The position numbers and the translations under genes are program-made. Source: Planctomicrobium sp051466335 (GTDB lineage: Bacteria; Planctomycetota; Planctomycetia; Planctomycetales; Planctomycetaceae). From it: a stretch of 64,000 nucleotides of DNA. Location of the stretch: NCBI RefSeq assembly GCF_051466335.1, contig NZ_CP195793.1:1116001-1180000 (forward strand), written 5' to 3'. Below the pieces are notes generated by a model that was not told where the DNA came from, did not search any database, and was given only the letters and a program-made list of their open reading frames with translations. Below are positions 8,486-18,208 of this stretch, piece after piece (position 1 is the stretch's first letter; every line of letters starts with the position of its first letter).

Positions 8486-10873
8486 GTGAGTCAGATTCGA
8501 CCCGAGATTCAGAATATACTTAGTCGCCTGCGGCGATGGATTCGACGGTATGTCCTGTTGGAAGGGCTCGCAGCAACCATCGCCATCGCCTGCGCTCTGT
8601 TCTGGGGATCGTTTCTTATCGACCTCGCCTATTTCAAGCTAAGCAACCTTGAATTGCCGGGGTGGTTCCGCAGTCTCGCATCGATCTGTATGGGGGCTGT
8701 TCTCGTTGGAACTGCTGTCTCGTGGATCAGTTCAAAACTGTTGAAACGGATGCAGCCTGCCGATCTCGCACTGGCACTCGAACGTCAGTTTCCTGAACTC
8801 AATGACCGGCTGATTACCGCAGTTCAACTCGCGGACCGGGCCCCTGCAGGCCCTACTTCGCAGATGCTTGATCGGACCATTGAAGAGGCGGTCTCGAAGC
8901 TTTCTTCTGTGCGTATACGAGAAACGACGAGATCAGGACCGCTTCGTCAGCGGATGGTCATCGCGCTCACGTTGCTCGCCTCGGTTCTGATTCTGGGAGC
9001 GACAAACACTCAAGCGATGGAGCGATGGTACAACGCCTACATTCTCGGAAAGAATGATTACTGGGAGCCGTTTCGCCAAAATGACCTCCATGTCTACGTG
9101 ATCGCGCAGCCCGGCGATCGTCCCATTCAGTTCGATCAGGACGGCGTTTACAAACATCCCCGCGGTTCCGATTTACAGATTGTTGCGGATGTTCCAGCGG
9201 AGACGCTTTCCCCGTCGCAGGTGACGATGCAGTTTCTTGGCTTCAGCGGCACGACGCAGCAACGTGGAAACGTCACGATGTCCCGTTTGGGGGAATCAGA
9301 GTTTCGCCACACGTTAATCCGTGTCGTCAACGATCAGGAACTCTGGTTCCGCGGGGGCGATTACGTCAATCGGACTCCATTTCGTATCCAGGTGGTGAAC
9401 GCCCCTCAGGTCGATTCAATTGATCTGAAATGCGACTACCCCAGCTACACAGGAATGGATGGGCTGGAGGACCAACTGGTGCGCGTGGTTGGAATGATGG
9501 TTGCCCTTCCGATGGAGACGGAGTTTGACCTCACAGCCTCGCTGAATAAACCGATCCTGAAAGCGTTTGTTCGCACGAAGGGCTTCGAACTCTCGTTCGG
9601 TTTTGATCAGATTGATGGAACCCGTTCCGAAATTCCAACCACCTTGAAGCTGCTCAATGCAGCGACAGGGGACATCAAGGTGTTACCTGTCGAGCAGCAG
9701 GCGTCTTCGTTCATCGACTCAGACAACAGAAAATTTCATGTTCCTCTCGTTGTGAGCGCGAGTACTGGCGTCCAGTTGGCGGAATTGAACGAATCCGTCA
9801 AGTTCCCTCTTCCAGTCGCTCCAGATGACGTCATTCAGATTTCATTAGTGGACGAGGATCAGATTTACAGCCAGGAAACGACGACGCTGACAGTGCATGG
9901 GATCGTCGATCAGCTGCCTGTTGTTGATACTCGCAGAACAGGAATCGGAACTTCCGTTACGCGCATGGCGACGATCCCGATCGAAGGGAAATTGACGGAT
10001 GATTACGGCGTGGTCGGTGCGTGGTTCGGATTTAGAATCGACAATGGTGAGATCGAGCTACGTCAACCTCTGGGGCGACCACCTTCAGGGCAGAAGGAGT
10101 TTTTTCTCAAACAGAAACCTGAGTTGAACGTCGAATATTTCAATCTCCTCCCTCTCGAACTTCAGGAAGGGCAGAAAGTCGCCCTAGCTGTGAACGCGAT
10201 GGACGGGGATACCATGAACGGACCGCATACTGCGACAGGTGAGCTGTTTACGTTCAAAATCGTTTCTCCGGATGAACTGCTATTTCAACTGGCAGATCGA
10301 GAAATGACGTTACGCCTTCGATTCGAGCAGATCCGTTCCGAAATCGATGGAATTCGTTCGTTGCTGGAGACGCACCTTGGATCGGCGTCGGAAACAGCGC
10401 AAAGCGATAATGACAAGAGTGTTATGCTGGCCTATATCGATCGTGGCCTGCATCAGGTGAGAAAAAATCACACGGAATCTCGCTCAATTGAGGTATCGTT
10501 TCGAGATCTTCGGGAGGAGATGGTCAATAATCGTATCGATACGGTCGAACTTCTGGAGCGAATTGAGCGTCGTGTAATCGAGCCGCTCGGTTTGGTGAAT
10601 GAAGCCGACTTCCTGCAGGTCGATCGCAGTTTAGGTGCTGCACGACTGGCGGTGGAAAGACAACGTGGAGTCCAGGCGGCAACAAGTGAAATTCTTCCAG
10701 CGATTGACAATTTGTTAAGGCAAATCGACTCGATTCTAGCCGAAATGAAAGATCGCGGGACTTTGAATGACGTGATCCAGAACTTGCAAAAGATGATTGA
10801 GCAGCAAGAGAAGTTGCTCGACGAAACAGAAAATCGACGGATAGAAGACGATTTCTTTACCCCGTTGAATTGA
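8486..10873 (+). CDS. DUF4175-like membrane protein
   Basis: The 795-residue protein starts at GTG 8486, 51 bases after the VWA gene. It has two N-terminal transmembrane helices (about residues 30-50 and 64-88), a third at about 150-173 (VIALTLLASVLILGA), a long beta-rich extracytoplasmic region (residues 190-600) and a C-terminal alpha-helical, charged region predicted as coiled coil. The order matches the DUF4175-type proteins that follow VWA/BatA-like genes in planctomycetes and some proteobacteria. The segment ADLALALERQFPELNDRLITA after the second helix is reminiscent of that family. No catalytic motif is visible. Its position between the VWA protein and a coiled-coil secreted protein suggests that these form one membrane-linked assembly. 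Confidence 0.65.
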   Translation: MSQIRPEIQNILSRLRRWIRRYVLLEGLAATIAIACALFWGSFLIDLAYFKLSNLELPGWFRSLASICMGAVLVGTAVSWISSKLLKRMQPADLALALERQFPELNDRLITAVQLADRAPAGPTSQMLDRTIEEAVSKLSSVRIRETTRSGPLRQRMVIALTLLASVLILGATNTQAMERWYNAYILGKNDYWEPFRQNDLHVYVIAQPGDRPIQFDQDGVYKHPRGSDLQIVADVPAETLSPSQVTMQFLGFSGTTQQRGNVTMSRLGESEFRHTLIRVVNDQELWFRGGDYVNRTPFRIQVVNAPQVDSIDLKCDYPSYTGMDGLEDQLVRVVGMMVALPMETEFDLTASLNKPILKAFVRTKGFELSFGFDQIDGTRSEIPTTLKLLNAATGDIKVLPVEQQASSFIDSDNRKFHVPLVVSASTGVQLAELNESVKFPLPVAPDDVIQISLVDEDQIYSQETTTLTVHGIVDQLPVVDTRRTGIGTSVTRMATIPIEGKLTDDYGVVGAWFGFRIDNGEIELRQPLGRPPSGQKEFFLKQKPELNVEYFNLLPLELQEGQKVALAVNAMDGDTMNGPHTATGELFTFKIVSPDELLFQLADREMTLRLRFEQIRSEIDGIRSLLETHLGSASETAQSDNDKSVMLAYIDRGLHQVRKNHTESRSIEVSFRDLREEMVNNRIDTVELLERIERRVIEPLGLVNEADFLQVDRSLGAARLAVERQRGVQAATSEILPAIDNLLRQIDSILAEMKDRGTLNDVIQNLQKMIEQQEKLLDETENRRIEDDFFTPLN

Positions 10874-10922
10874 AGTCACGCCAGCGGATGAGTCCGCTCG
10901 ACGCCGTTGAAGTGAGGCTGAT

Positions 10923-12683
10923 ATGCCACGAGAACTCGGAAAATTCCTGCAGCTATGTGTCGGGCTGTTTCTCTTAACTGTTCTCACCGTTGAGGTTTCG
11001 GCCCAGCCCCCAGCACCGGAAACCACTCCCGCGGCGGCAGCACCCGATCTTTCCATCTCCGGGATTCAGCTCCTGCGGGACTACGAACGGTTTGAGAAGT
11101 CGTTGTTCGATGTCGGCGAACAATTGCGTCGGAAGGATCCAGAGCAGGCGGAGTTGCTCTACCGGGCTAGAACTCAGAGTCAGGAGCAGAACATCCTCTC
11201 TGAAATGCAGACGATTTCGGAGTTACTGAGGAGCCAGAACGCTCAGGGAGGGAAGATCGATCCTCAACTGGGGCCGGCGGCGGATCGACAAAAAGAAGTT
11301 CTCGCCCGCATGAAAACACTGATGCGGCTGTTGCAAAGTCAGGATGAGCGCGAACGCGTCGCCGCAGAAATCGCCCGCGTTCAGGAACTGCTGAAGGAAA
11401 CGAATCGCATCATCGCCCGGCAAAAAGATACGCGTGCCGAGACGCAACGCGGAAAGAATCCATCGCGAAGTAAAGAAGCTCAGGAGCAAGTCGAAAGAGA
11501 CGCCCTGAAACTCGCTGAGAAAATCGATGAACAGGATCAGGAGCGGAAGGCGAAGGACGCAGATCAGAATTCAGGTGTCCCGCCCAAAGAGAAACCCGGT
11601 GAGAAGTCTCCATCCGGCGAAAAGTCGCAACCCGGCGGCGATTCCGAAAGTAAAGAGGGTGAGAAGTCGCCTTCGGAGGGGAATCCCGGTGAGCAGGGGG
11701 AGCCGAATTCCTCGGAATCTCCAACCGGCGAGCAGTCTCAGGGGGAACAGCAGTCTGGGAAGCCGGAAAGTGGAAAACCGCAATCCGGTAAGCCACAGCA
11801 AGGCGGTCCTCAGGGAGGGCAACCTCAAGATCAACAGGAATCTCAGGGAGCCGAGGATTCCCAAAAGACAGTGGGACGCGAAGAATTAGAGCAAGCCCGC
11901 CAAGAAATGCAGCAAGCTATTGAGAAGTTGGAGAAAGAAGACAAAGACGGTGCTGTCGACAATCAGGACGCCGCCGTCAATCAACTCGAACGCATGAAAG
12001 CGAAGCTTGAGGAAATTCTCAGGCAGCTGCGGGAAGATGAAAAAGACTCCTACCTGACAATGCTGGAGGCCAGATTTCAGAATCAGTTGAAGCGCCAACA
12101 GCACATTAATGCTGAAACGATCCGAGTGGACCGTATCGCTGCGGCGGATCGTGTACAGCAGAACCACGCATCACAATCCGACAAAATCCGTAAAGAGCAG
12201 GAAGACAACGCATTAGAGGCGGAGAAGGCCCTGCACCTTCTGAAAGAAGAGGGGAGCTCCGTCGCTTTCCCCGAAGCTGTCCAACAAATGCATCAGAATA
12301 TGACTCTGGTGGCCGCCAGACTGTCCCGGGGAGATACTGGTCAAACAACGCAAGTTGTGGAAAAGATGATTGTTGAGACGTTGGAGGAACTCATTGCATC
12401 GCTTCGTCAGGAGATGCAGAAGAATCAGGAAGAGAGTCAAAAAGGGCAGAATTCAGGGGAACAACAGCAACAGGAACCCGGTCTGATTAACCAGATTGCA
12501 GAATTGAAGTTGATTCGATCGCTGCAGTTCCAGATTAACTTGCTCACCAAGCAGGTTGGCACAGAAGTTGTTGAACAAACGAGCACAACTCCCGAGCAGG
12601 CGCAGCTCATTCGGGATTTGCGTGTTCGACAGGAAAGAATACAGAAGGCCACCTACGACCTTTCAGTCGGCAGGAATCAATAA
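10923..12683 (+). CDS. Secreted coiled-coil protein with Gly/Ser/Gln/Lys low-complexity linker
   Basis: The 586-residue protein has a signal peptide (CVGLFLLTVLTVEVSAQP), a predicted helical region (residues 45-200), a highly repetitive hydrophilic linker (about 215-320, with repeats such as SGKPESGKPQSGKPQ and PGEKSPSGEKSQPG) and a second long coiled-coil region to the C-terminus rich in Glu, Gln and Lys. I recognise no enzymatic motif. A GAGG ribosome-binding sequence lies 9 bases before the ATG, and its stop codon overlaps the start of the next gene (TAATG), so the two are probably translationally coupled. The flexible linker between helical parts suggests a tethering or spanning role in the periplasm, which is inference. 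Confidence 0.7.
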   Translation: MPRELGKFLQLCVGLFLLTVLTVEVSAQPPAPETTPAAAAPDLSISGIQLLRDYERFEKSLFDVGEQLRRKDPEQAELLYRARTQSQEQNILSEMQTISELLRSQNAQGGKIDPQLGPAADRQKEVLARMKTLMRLLQSQDERERVAAEIARVQELLKETNRIIARQKDTRAETQRGKNPSRSKEAQEQVERDALKLAEKIDEQDQERKAKDADQNSGVPPKEKPGEKSPSGEKSQPGGDSESKEGEKSPSEGNPGEQGEPNSSESPTGEQSQGEQQSGKPESGKPQSGKPQQGGPQGGQPQDQQESQGAEDSQKTVGREELEQARQEMQQAIEKLEKEDKDGAVDNQDAAVNQLERMKAKLEEILRQLREDEKDSYLTMLEARFQNQLKRQQHINAETIRVDRIAAADRVQQNHASQSDKIRKEQEDNALEAEKALHLLKEEGSSVAFPEAVQQMHQNMTLVAARLSRGDTGQTTQVVEKMIVETLEELIASLRQEMQKNQEESQKGQNSGEQQQQEPGLINQIAELKLIRSLQFQINLLTKQVGTEVVEQTSTTPEQAQLIRDLRVRQERIQKATYDLSVGRNQ

Positions 12684-13768
12684 TGCTGATATTGCGACAA
12701 AGTGTGGTTTCTTTCGCAGCTATAATCGCGTTGACAGGAGTGACTTCCATTGGGGAGCAACCTGCTTTCGCGTGGAACAGCGCTGCGGATTCCATTAACA
12801 CCAGTCAGGTGTTCGCGCCACCGTCTGCCGAAGATCTCAAAGCTGAGGTGATGTCCTGGTTGCAGCATCGCCAGCTTCTGCAATCCCCAGTGATGGATGC
12901 GGTCGCTCCAAGTTGGGAGTTCTCTGCCAAACCGAGCGGAGAGCAGCTCTTCGACACCCTGATGCGGACCTACTACATCGCCGATGATCAAACACGAAGT
13001 CTCGTGGATGGCTGCCGGAATTGGGCGTACACTCCGGCCTTGGCCCGGCTGCAACTCTCCATGTCCGGGCGTGAGCAACAAGAGCCACTTCTCACGAACA
13101 ATGTGCGTTACTTTCTCGCCAGGCATTTGACACTGCTGACGGCCTATAACGAGGCCCACGAGATCTTCCAGACGATCGATCCACAGTATGTTGTCGATCC
13201 AGCGGGTTGCTTTTTTCATAGAGCGGTCTGCGAGCAACATCTTCTCATGAAGGAAGATGGACTCAAATCGTTGCAGATTCTCCAGAACCAGACACAGGAT
13301 GTTCCTGTCCGCTATCGAAAACTCGCAGAGTTGATGGAAGCTGACCTGTCTGGCGTCGAAGAAAAAACTCTGGGTGAAGTCGCCCGTCAGATGAGAGATG
13401 TTGAACGCCGCCTGTCGCTGGAACAGACCGACGAAGGAGTGCAGGAAGTTGAAGAGAAGATCATCGCAACTCTCGATGAGCTGATCAAAAAAATGGAAGA
13501 CCAGCAGAAGCAGAGTTCATCCTCCTCAGCGGGTTCTGCAGGTGGAGCACCGAACGATCCCGCGACCGAGTCTTACGTCGGCGGTGTGAAAACGCCTGGT
13601 GAAACGGACAAGCGTGAAATCGGTCACAAAGACCACTGGGGAGATCTCCCTCCGAAGGCACGCGAAGCGGCTAAGAATATGCTCGATCAACAGTTCCCGT
13701 CGCATTACCGACAGGCAGTTGAGGAGTATCTGAAGAAGCTTGCGGACCGACCTGCTCCCGGGCGATAA
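12683..13768 (+). CDS. Secreted hypothetical protein, coupled to the coiled-coil protein
   Basis: This 361-residue protein starts inside the stop codon of the preceding gene (TAATG). It has a signal peptide ending near QPAFA, then a helical repeat-like region (for example LTAYNEAHEIFQTIDPQ and DGLKSLQILQNQTQ), which looks TPR-like although I cannot assign repeats with certainty. It ends with an acidic helix (EEKIIATLDELIKKMEDQQ), a Ser-rich linker and a short charged tail with SHYRQAVEEYLKKLAD, a segment I have the impression recurs in planctomycete secreted proteins. No enzyme motif is visible. It is probably a periplasmic partner of the two upstream proteins in the same transcription unit. 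Confidence 0.65.
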   Translation: MLILRQSVVSFAAIIALTGVTSIGEQPAFAWNSAADSINTSQVFAPPSAEDLKAEVMSWLQHRQLLQSPVMDAVAPSWEFSAKPSGEQLFDTLMRTYYIADDQTRSLVDGCRNWAYTPALARLQLSMSGREQQEPLLTNNVRYFLARHLTLLTAYNEAHEIFQTIDPQYVVDPAGCFFHRAVCEQHLLMKEDGLKSLQILQNQTQDVPVRYRKLAELMEADLSGVEEKTLGEVARQMRDVERRLSLEQTDEGVQEVEEKIIATLDELIKKMEDQQKQSSSSSAGSAGGAPNDPATESYVGGVKTPGETDKREIGHKDHWGDLPPKAREAAKNMLDQQFPSHYRQAVEEYLKKLADRPAPGR

Positions 13769-14070
13769 GTGTTTTCTGAATTTGGTGTTTCAGCAACACT
13801 CGGCGTGCAGCCCAGTCGTTGCTGGAACCCTCGATTTCAATAAAGCTTTCTACAGAGAGTCTTTTCACATTGCACATATTCGCTGTACCATGTCTTTATT
13901 AGATTTGCGATCGCGAAACGAAGTGCGAGTGACCAGATGAATCGGCTTTACCGTCATCGGTGAAATCGTGTTCGGTCTTCATCGCAAAAGTGAAGTGGCA
14001 GTGCACTGTGTTTTGATCAATGTGGATGGCCCTTTGCCCATCCGCAGGGGAGGCTGAATTGAAACTGGAA
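13769..14070 (+). other. 302-base gap inside the envelope block
   Basis: No coding frame with a credible start is seen. The stretch is AT-richer around 13840-13905 and may carry a promoter for the NPCBM-protease sub-block, but I could not find a well-spaced -35/-10 pair. An in-frame ATG at 14020 would extend the next gene by 17 residues; I prefer 14071 because the signal peptide starts there. Confidence 0.4.
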
Positions 14071-15303
14071 ATGACAACAGTGCTGCGACTGCTGTGCGCC
14101 GTATCGATCATTCTTGGCACCAATGTGATTTCCGCTTTCGCTGCTCCTCCTGAAGTGTCAGTGTTACTTCTTGATGGAACTTCCCGAAAAGGAGCATTGG
14201 TTTCAATCTCTCTCGAAGGGATCGAGATTTCTCAGGCAGAGACGACGGAGAAGCTCATCGGTGAGTCGCTGATGACTGTCGATTTTCCTCCGGTGACAGG
14301 AGCCTCAACTGATAACGTCCCATTTACAATGACTCTAGCAGACCAAACCGTTCTGCAATTGAAAGAGGTTGAGTCGGACGGAACACTCTTTACGTTCTCG
14401 ACATCGCAAATTGAAAAAGCAACCGCGTCTGTCAGGCAGGTGAGTAGTCTGCGACTCGCTACTCTCGACGATAAAGTCAGCAGCAGTTGGGAAGATTTGC
14501 GAAGTCGAAACGCCCGTGATGATCTTATGGTCATTCGCAAAGGGGATGTGCTTGACTACGTCGCTGGATCAATTGGAAAGATGACTCCGACGACAATCAC
14601 GATCATCGTTCGAGAAAGGGAGCTTTCTGCCCCTCGCGAGAAGGTGTTCGGACTGATTTTCGCATCTCGCTCTGCTCCTCCCCCCGCACGCCGTGTGACA
14701 GTTCGCAGCCACACCGGAGATCAGTGGTTAGCGGAAAGTTTGAGTCTTGAAGGCGAAGCTGTGCAGATCACTACCGCGTCTGTCGGGAAGCAGTCGATTC
14801 CACTTTCGAGCTTGCAGTCGATCGATTTTGGGGGAGGTCGGATCCGCTTTCTCGCTGACCTTCCTTTCGATCAATCTGCCTCGAAACCTCCACACGAAAA
14901 CGACCCGGTTGTCTGGTTTACATGCCGAAATGCTCCATCGGGTTCAGGAGGAAAACTTCCGCTGACGATTGGGACCCAGGAATACCGTAAGGGGCTCTGG
15001 ATGCACTCTGGAGCAGTCGTTCGATTTCGATTGAACCGCGAGTTCACTCAGCTCAAGGCAACGGCGGGTTTCGAACTTTCACATGTGTCCCGCATGCCAC
15101 GATTTGATCCGCGGGTGAAGCTCGTGATTCTCGGCGATAACTCAGAACTCTATGCGAAAGAGTTTGGATGGAACGATGCACCAGAAAAGCTGGTGCTGGA
15201 TCTGAAGGACGTCCGGGAACTGACGATTCGGGTTGAGTCGATGGGAGCGGCACAAGGCATCCTTGAGCATTTTGCGTTGGGTGATGCACAGGTGATTCAG
15301 TGA
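14071..15303 (+). CDS. Secreted NPCBM-domain protein
   Basis: The 410-residue protein begins with a signal peptide (RLLCAVSIILGTNVISAFA). Its N-terminal two thirds are beta-rich and contain recurring units of the type VSVLLLDGTSRKGALVSI and VTVRSHTGDQWLAESLS, each followed by a DF or IDFGG element, which look like repeated SH3-like or Sm-like beta units. The C-terminal about 110 residues match the NPCBM/NEW2 carbohydrate-binding module: YRKGLWMHSGAVVRFRL, FKATAGF-like LKATAGFELSH, VKLVILGDN and LTIRVESMG. NPCBM domains usually accompany glycoside hydrolases, but no catalytic domain is attached here. The stop codon overlaps a possible GTG start of the next, protease gene. A role in binding surface glycans is inference. 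Confidence 0.75.
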   Translation: MTTVLRLLCAVSIILGTNVISAFAAPPEVSVLLLDGTSRKGALVSISLEGIEISQAETTEKLIGESLMTVDFPPVTGASTDNVPFTMTLADQTVLQLKEVESDGTLFTFSTSQIEKATASVRQVSSLRLATLDDKVSSSWEDLRSRNARDDLMVIRKGDVLDYVAGSIGKMTPTTITIIVRERELSAPREKVFGLIFASRSAPPPARRVTVRSHTGDQWLAESLSLEGEAVQITTASVGKQSIPLSSLQSIDFGGGRIRFLADLPFDQSASKPPHENDPVVWFTCRNAPSGSGGKLPLTIGTQEYRKGLWMHSGAVVRFRLNREFTQLKATAGFELSHVSRMPRFDPRVKLVILGDNSELYAKEFGWNDAPEKLVLDLKDVRELTIRVESMGAAQGILEHFALGDAQVIQ

Positions 15304-15341
15304 TCCACTGCTGGAGTGTGGTTTTGAATACTTCACGAAGC

Positions 15342-17087
15342 ATGAGCAGAATTCGCTCTCTGATGTCGGTCATTTTTTTGATCGCATTTCAAGCTCAGCT
15401 TGTCTCGGCGGAACAGATCGAAGTTCCACAGGAACTTCTCGACGCCGAAGCAAAGCGGATCGAAGTCATGAAGTCCGCCGCGCCCAGTGTCGTCGCCATC
15501 TTTTCATCAGATGGCAACGGGGGTGGTTCTGGCGTGTTGATCAGTGCAGATGGGTTTGCCGTGACGAACTTCCATGTGATTGAAGGCATGGACGGGTTCA
15601 TGAAATGCGGTTTAAATGACGGAAAAATTTATGACGCTGTCACAGTCGGGATCGATCCGACCGGCGACGTCGCGCTGATTCAGCTTTTGGGACGCACCGA
15701 TTTTCCACATGCTCGTATCGGCGATAGCGATCTGGTGCGTTTAGGCGATTCGACATTCGCGATGGGCAACCCATTTCTTCTTGCGACGGACTTTCAGCCA
15801 ACTGTGACCTACGGAATTGTCAGCGGAGTCCATCGATATCAGTTCCCCGCTGGAACGTTCCTGGAATACACAGACTGTATTCAGGTCGACACCTCGATTA
15901 ATCCCGGAAATTCTGGCGGCCCGCTGTTCAATATGAACGGTGAACTCATCGGGATTAACGGTCGTATTTCGGTAGAGAAGCGTGGTCGCGTCAACGTCGG
16001 TGCTGGCTATTCGATTTCGATCAATCAGGTGATGCACTTTCTGGATCATTTGAAGAGTGGCCGTGTTGTCGACCATGCAACGCTCGGTGCGACCGTCGCT
16101 GCGACTTCCGATGGAACTGTCGTTATTGACAAAATTCTGGAATCATCGGAAGCCTACCGTCGCGGCCTGCGTCGCGATGATGAAATTTTGACATTCGCCG
16201 GGCGTCCAATCCGCAGCGTGAATCAGTTCAAGAACATTCTCGGCATCTATCCCAAGGGGTGGGTTGTTCCAATTTCCTATCGTCGCGATGGGAAGCGAAC
16301 TGATATTCAGGTTCGACTGATGGGACTCCATCGTCGTGCCGAACTCGCAGGGGGCGACGCCGATCCCCAGATGCCAGCGCCGCGGCCCGGAGAAGAACCT
16401 GATTTGCCAGAGCAGGCACCCCATCCTGCAGACAACGAAGTGCCAGAAGAGTTTAAACACATGTACGTCAAACGACATGAGTTTGCGAACTACTATTACA
16501 ATCAGCTCGGTCAGGATCAGTTGATGCCCCTCGTCAAAGCTTGGGGAGACTATGCCAGCAAGCCGGTCGGATGGTCGTTGAATGGACGAATCAACGAGAT
16601 GACTCCGGTGGAGATTCGCTTTCTTCCCGACGCGATTGCAGGCAAATTCGGAGAGCAGTTTGCGATCCAACAGCTTCAGCAAGACTTCTCCGATCTGCCT
16701 CCCAATTCTGGAGGATTGCTCGCTGCCTTGTTGCAATTGAAACACTTGCTGGCCGATCCCGAGGATTATTTCACAGAGTTCTACTATTTGGGGACAGAGC
16801 CTTTTGAGGACTCTGCGGATAAGGTCAGCGTGCTGGTGACGACCCGTAATCTGGTCACTTGCCGCTGGTATTTCAGCTTGGAGAAAAAACAACTTCTGGG
16901 ATTCGATTCCTCATTGGGAGATGGTGTGGATGCCTGTGAAGTCCGCTTTGGCGAACTCGTCGATGTTGGGGGTGTTCAGTATCCGAAGGCCATGACCATT
17001 CGATATGGAAGTGCGCCCTTCGGCACGTTGAGCGTCGATTCCTTGCAGTTCTTCGCTCCTCCTCCAATGGGAGAGAACAAGCCATGA
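15342..17087 (+). CDS. HtrA/DegP-like serine protease with PDZ domain (catalytic triad intact)
   Basis: From the ATG at 15342 the protein has 581 residues: signal peptide ending near LVSA, a trypsin-like domain with His78 (FAVTNFHVIEG), Asp109 (PTGDVALIQL) and Ser191 (INPGNSGGPLF), and one PDZ domain at about 260-335 (LESSEAYRRGLRRDDEILTF). The C-terminal 230 residues are a further domain not typical of DegP, rich in acidic residues and ending in a beta-rich part. It should be a periplasmic or outer-membrane-facing endopeptidase. A GTG at 15300 that overlaps the upstream stop (GTGA) could extend the N-terminus by 14 residues. The stop overlaps the next gene by four bases (ATGA), so the first two HtrA-like proteins are probably made together. 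Confidence 0.85.
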   Translation: MSRIRSLMSVIFLIAFQAQLVSAEQIEVPQELLDAEAKRIEVMKSAAPSVVAIFSSDGNGGGSGVLISADGFAVTNFHVIEGMDGFMKCGLNDGKIYDAVTVGIDPTGDVALIQLLGRTDFPHARIGDSDLVRLGDSTFAMGNPFLLATDFQPTVTYGIVSGVHRYQFPAGTFLEYTDCIQVDTSINPGNSGGPLFNMNGELIGINGRISVEKRGRVNVGAGYSISINQVMHFLDHLKSGRVVDHATLGATVAATSDGTVVIDKILESSEAYRRGLRRDDEILTFAGRPIRSVNQFKNILGIYPKGWVVPISYRRDGKRTDIQVRLMGLHRRAELAGGDADPQMPAPRPGEEPDLPEQAPHPADNEVPEEFKHMYVKRHEFANYYYNQLGQDQLMPLVKAWGDYASKPVGWSLNGRINEMTPVEIRFLPDAIAGKFGEQFAIQQLQQDFSDLPPNSGGLLAALLQLKHLLADPEDYFTEFYYLGTEPFEDSADKVSVLVTTRNLVTCRWYFSLEKKQLLGFDSSLGDGVDACEVRFGELVDVGGVQYPKAMTIRYGSAPFGTLSVDSLQFFAPPPMGENKP

Positions 17088-18121
17088 TGACTAATTTGAG
17101 CCGGATTCTCATTGCCTGCTTGTTGTTTCAGTTCCTGTCGATCGATCGCACTGGCTTCGCACAGGCGAATAGTTCGGCGGAGGCGATCGACTATGTTCAG
17201 ACGAGAATGGTCAAGCTCTATGGGGCAGGTGGACTGAAGAATCTGGCTAGCTACGGATCAGGTTTTGTTGTCTCTCCCGATGGTCATATCGTGACCGTTT
17301 GGAGTCACCTTCTCGATTCAGACACGGTGGCCGTCGTTCTGGCGGACGGGCGCCGATTCTTTGGTCGAGTGATTGGGACAGATTCAAAAAAGGATCTTGC
17401 CGTTATCAAGATCGATGCGAATCAGCTGTCTTATTTCGATCTGAATCAGGCGACGTCAGTTGGCCCCGGAGCGTTAGTTCTTGCCTTCAGCAACATGTTC
17501 AAGGTTGCAGTCGGTGATGAACCGGTCACGGTCACTCATGGAGTTGTCTCCGCTCGAACCGAACTCAACGCCCGTCGTGGCCGCTATCAGGCTCCATATT
17601 CGGGGCCGGTCTACATCACCGACGCTGTGACGAACAATCCCGGCGCGGAAGGGGGTGTACTGACCACCTACGATGGCAAATTACTGGCGATGTTGGGGCG
17701 ACAAGTGAAAAGCGATGCCAACAACGTTTGGATTAACTACGCGGTCCCCATTTCCGAATTGCGTCCAACGATCGAAGACATCGTCGCTGGCCGTTTACAT
17801 CGAACGGATCCGCTCACCGCGGACACTTCTGGAGATCGAGTCGGTTTTAATGGAATCGATTTCGGAATCGTGCTCGTCCCTGACGTCGTTTTCCGGACAC
17901 CTGCTTACATCGAAACGGTTGTCGACGGTTCTCAGGCCGCCGAGTCTGGATTGAAGCCAGACGATCTGATCGTGTTTGCCAACGGAGAACTGGTTCCGTC
18001 GATTCGGAGTTTGGAGCAGGTTCTCAAATCTCTTGCTCCGGGTGATGACCTTGAACTGATTGTTCGTCGAAATGAAGAACTGATCTCCGTGACGTTTCAG
18101 GTTCCGCGTGGCAACAAATAG
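17084..18121 (+). CDS. HtrA-like protein with catalytic serine replaced by Glu (predicted pseudoprotease)
   Basis: This 345-residue secreted protein has a signal peptide (residues 1-27), a trypsin-like fold and one PDZ domain at the C-terminus (AAESGLKPDDLIVFANG). Aligned to HtrA, His75 (TVWSHLLD) and Asp104 (KKDLAVIKI) are kept, but the GNSGGPL serine motif reads NNPGAEGGVL, with Glu189 at the nucleophile position. Proteolysis by the usual mechanism is therefore not expected. A GGGAG ribosome-binding sequence lies just upstream, and the ATG overlaps the stop of the intact protease gene. A regulatory, substrate-binding or chaperone role beside its active neighbour is inference; PDZ-mediated partnering is known for the HtrA family. 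Confidence 0.8.
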   Translation: MMTNLSRILIACLLFQFLSIDRTGFAQANSSAEAIDYVQTRMVKLYGAGGLKNLASYGSGFVVSPDGHIVTVWSHLLDSDTVAVVLADGRRFFGRVIGTDSKKDLAVIKIDANQLSYFDLNQATSVGPGALVLAFSNMFKVAVGDEPVTVTHGVVSARTELNARRGRYQAPYSGPVYITDAVTNNPGAEGGVLTTYDGKLLAMLGRQVKSDANNVWINYAVPISELRPTIEDIVAGRLHRTDPLTADTSGDRVGFNGIDFGIVLVPDVVFRTPAYIETVVDGSQAAESGLKPDDLIVFANGELVPSIRSLEQVLKSLAPGDDLELIVRRNEELISVTFQVPRGNK

Positions 18122-18208
18122 TTTCAGAACTCTGGTTTCTCTTCCGGGATCACCAGGATACGAATTTCATCGAATCGAATTGTCGATCTAGTGCAGGAAG
18201 TGTGCGTC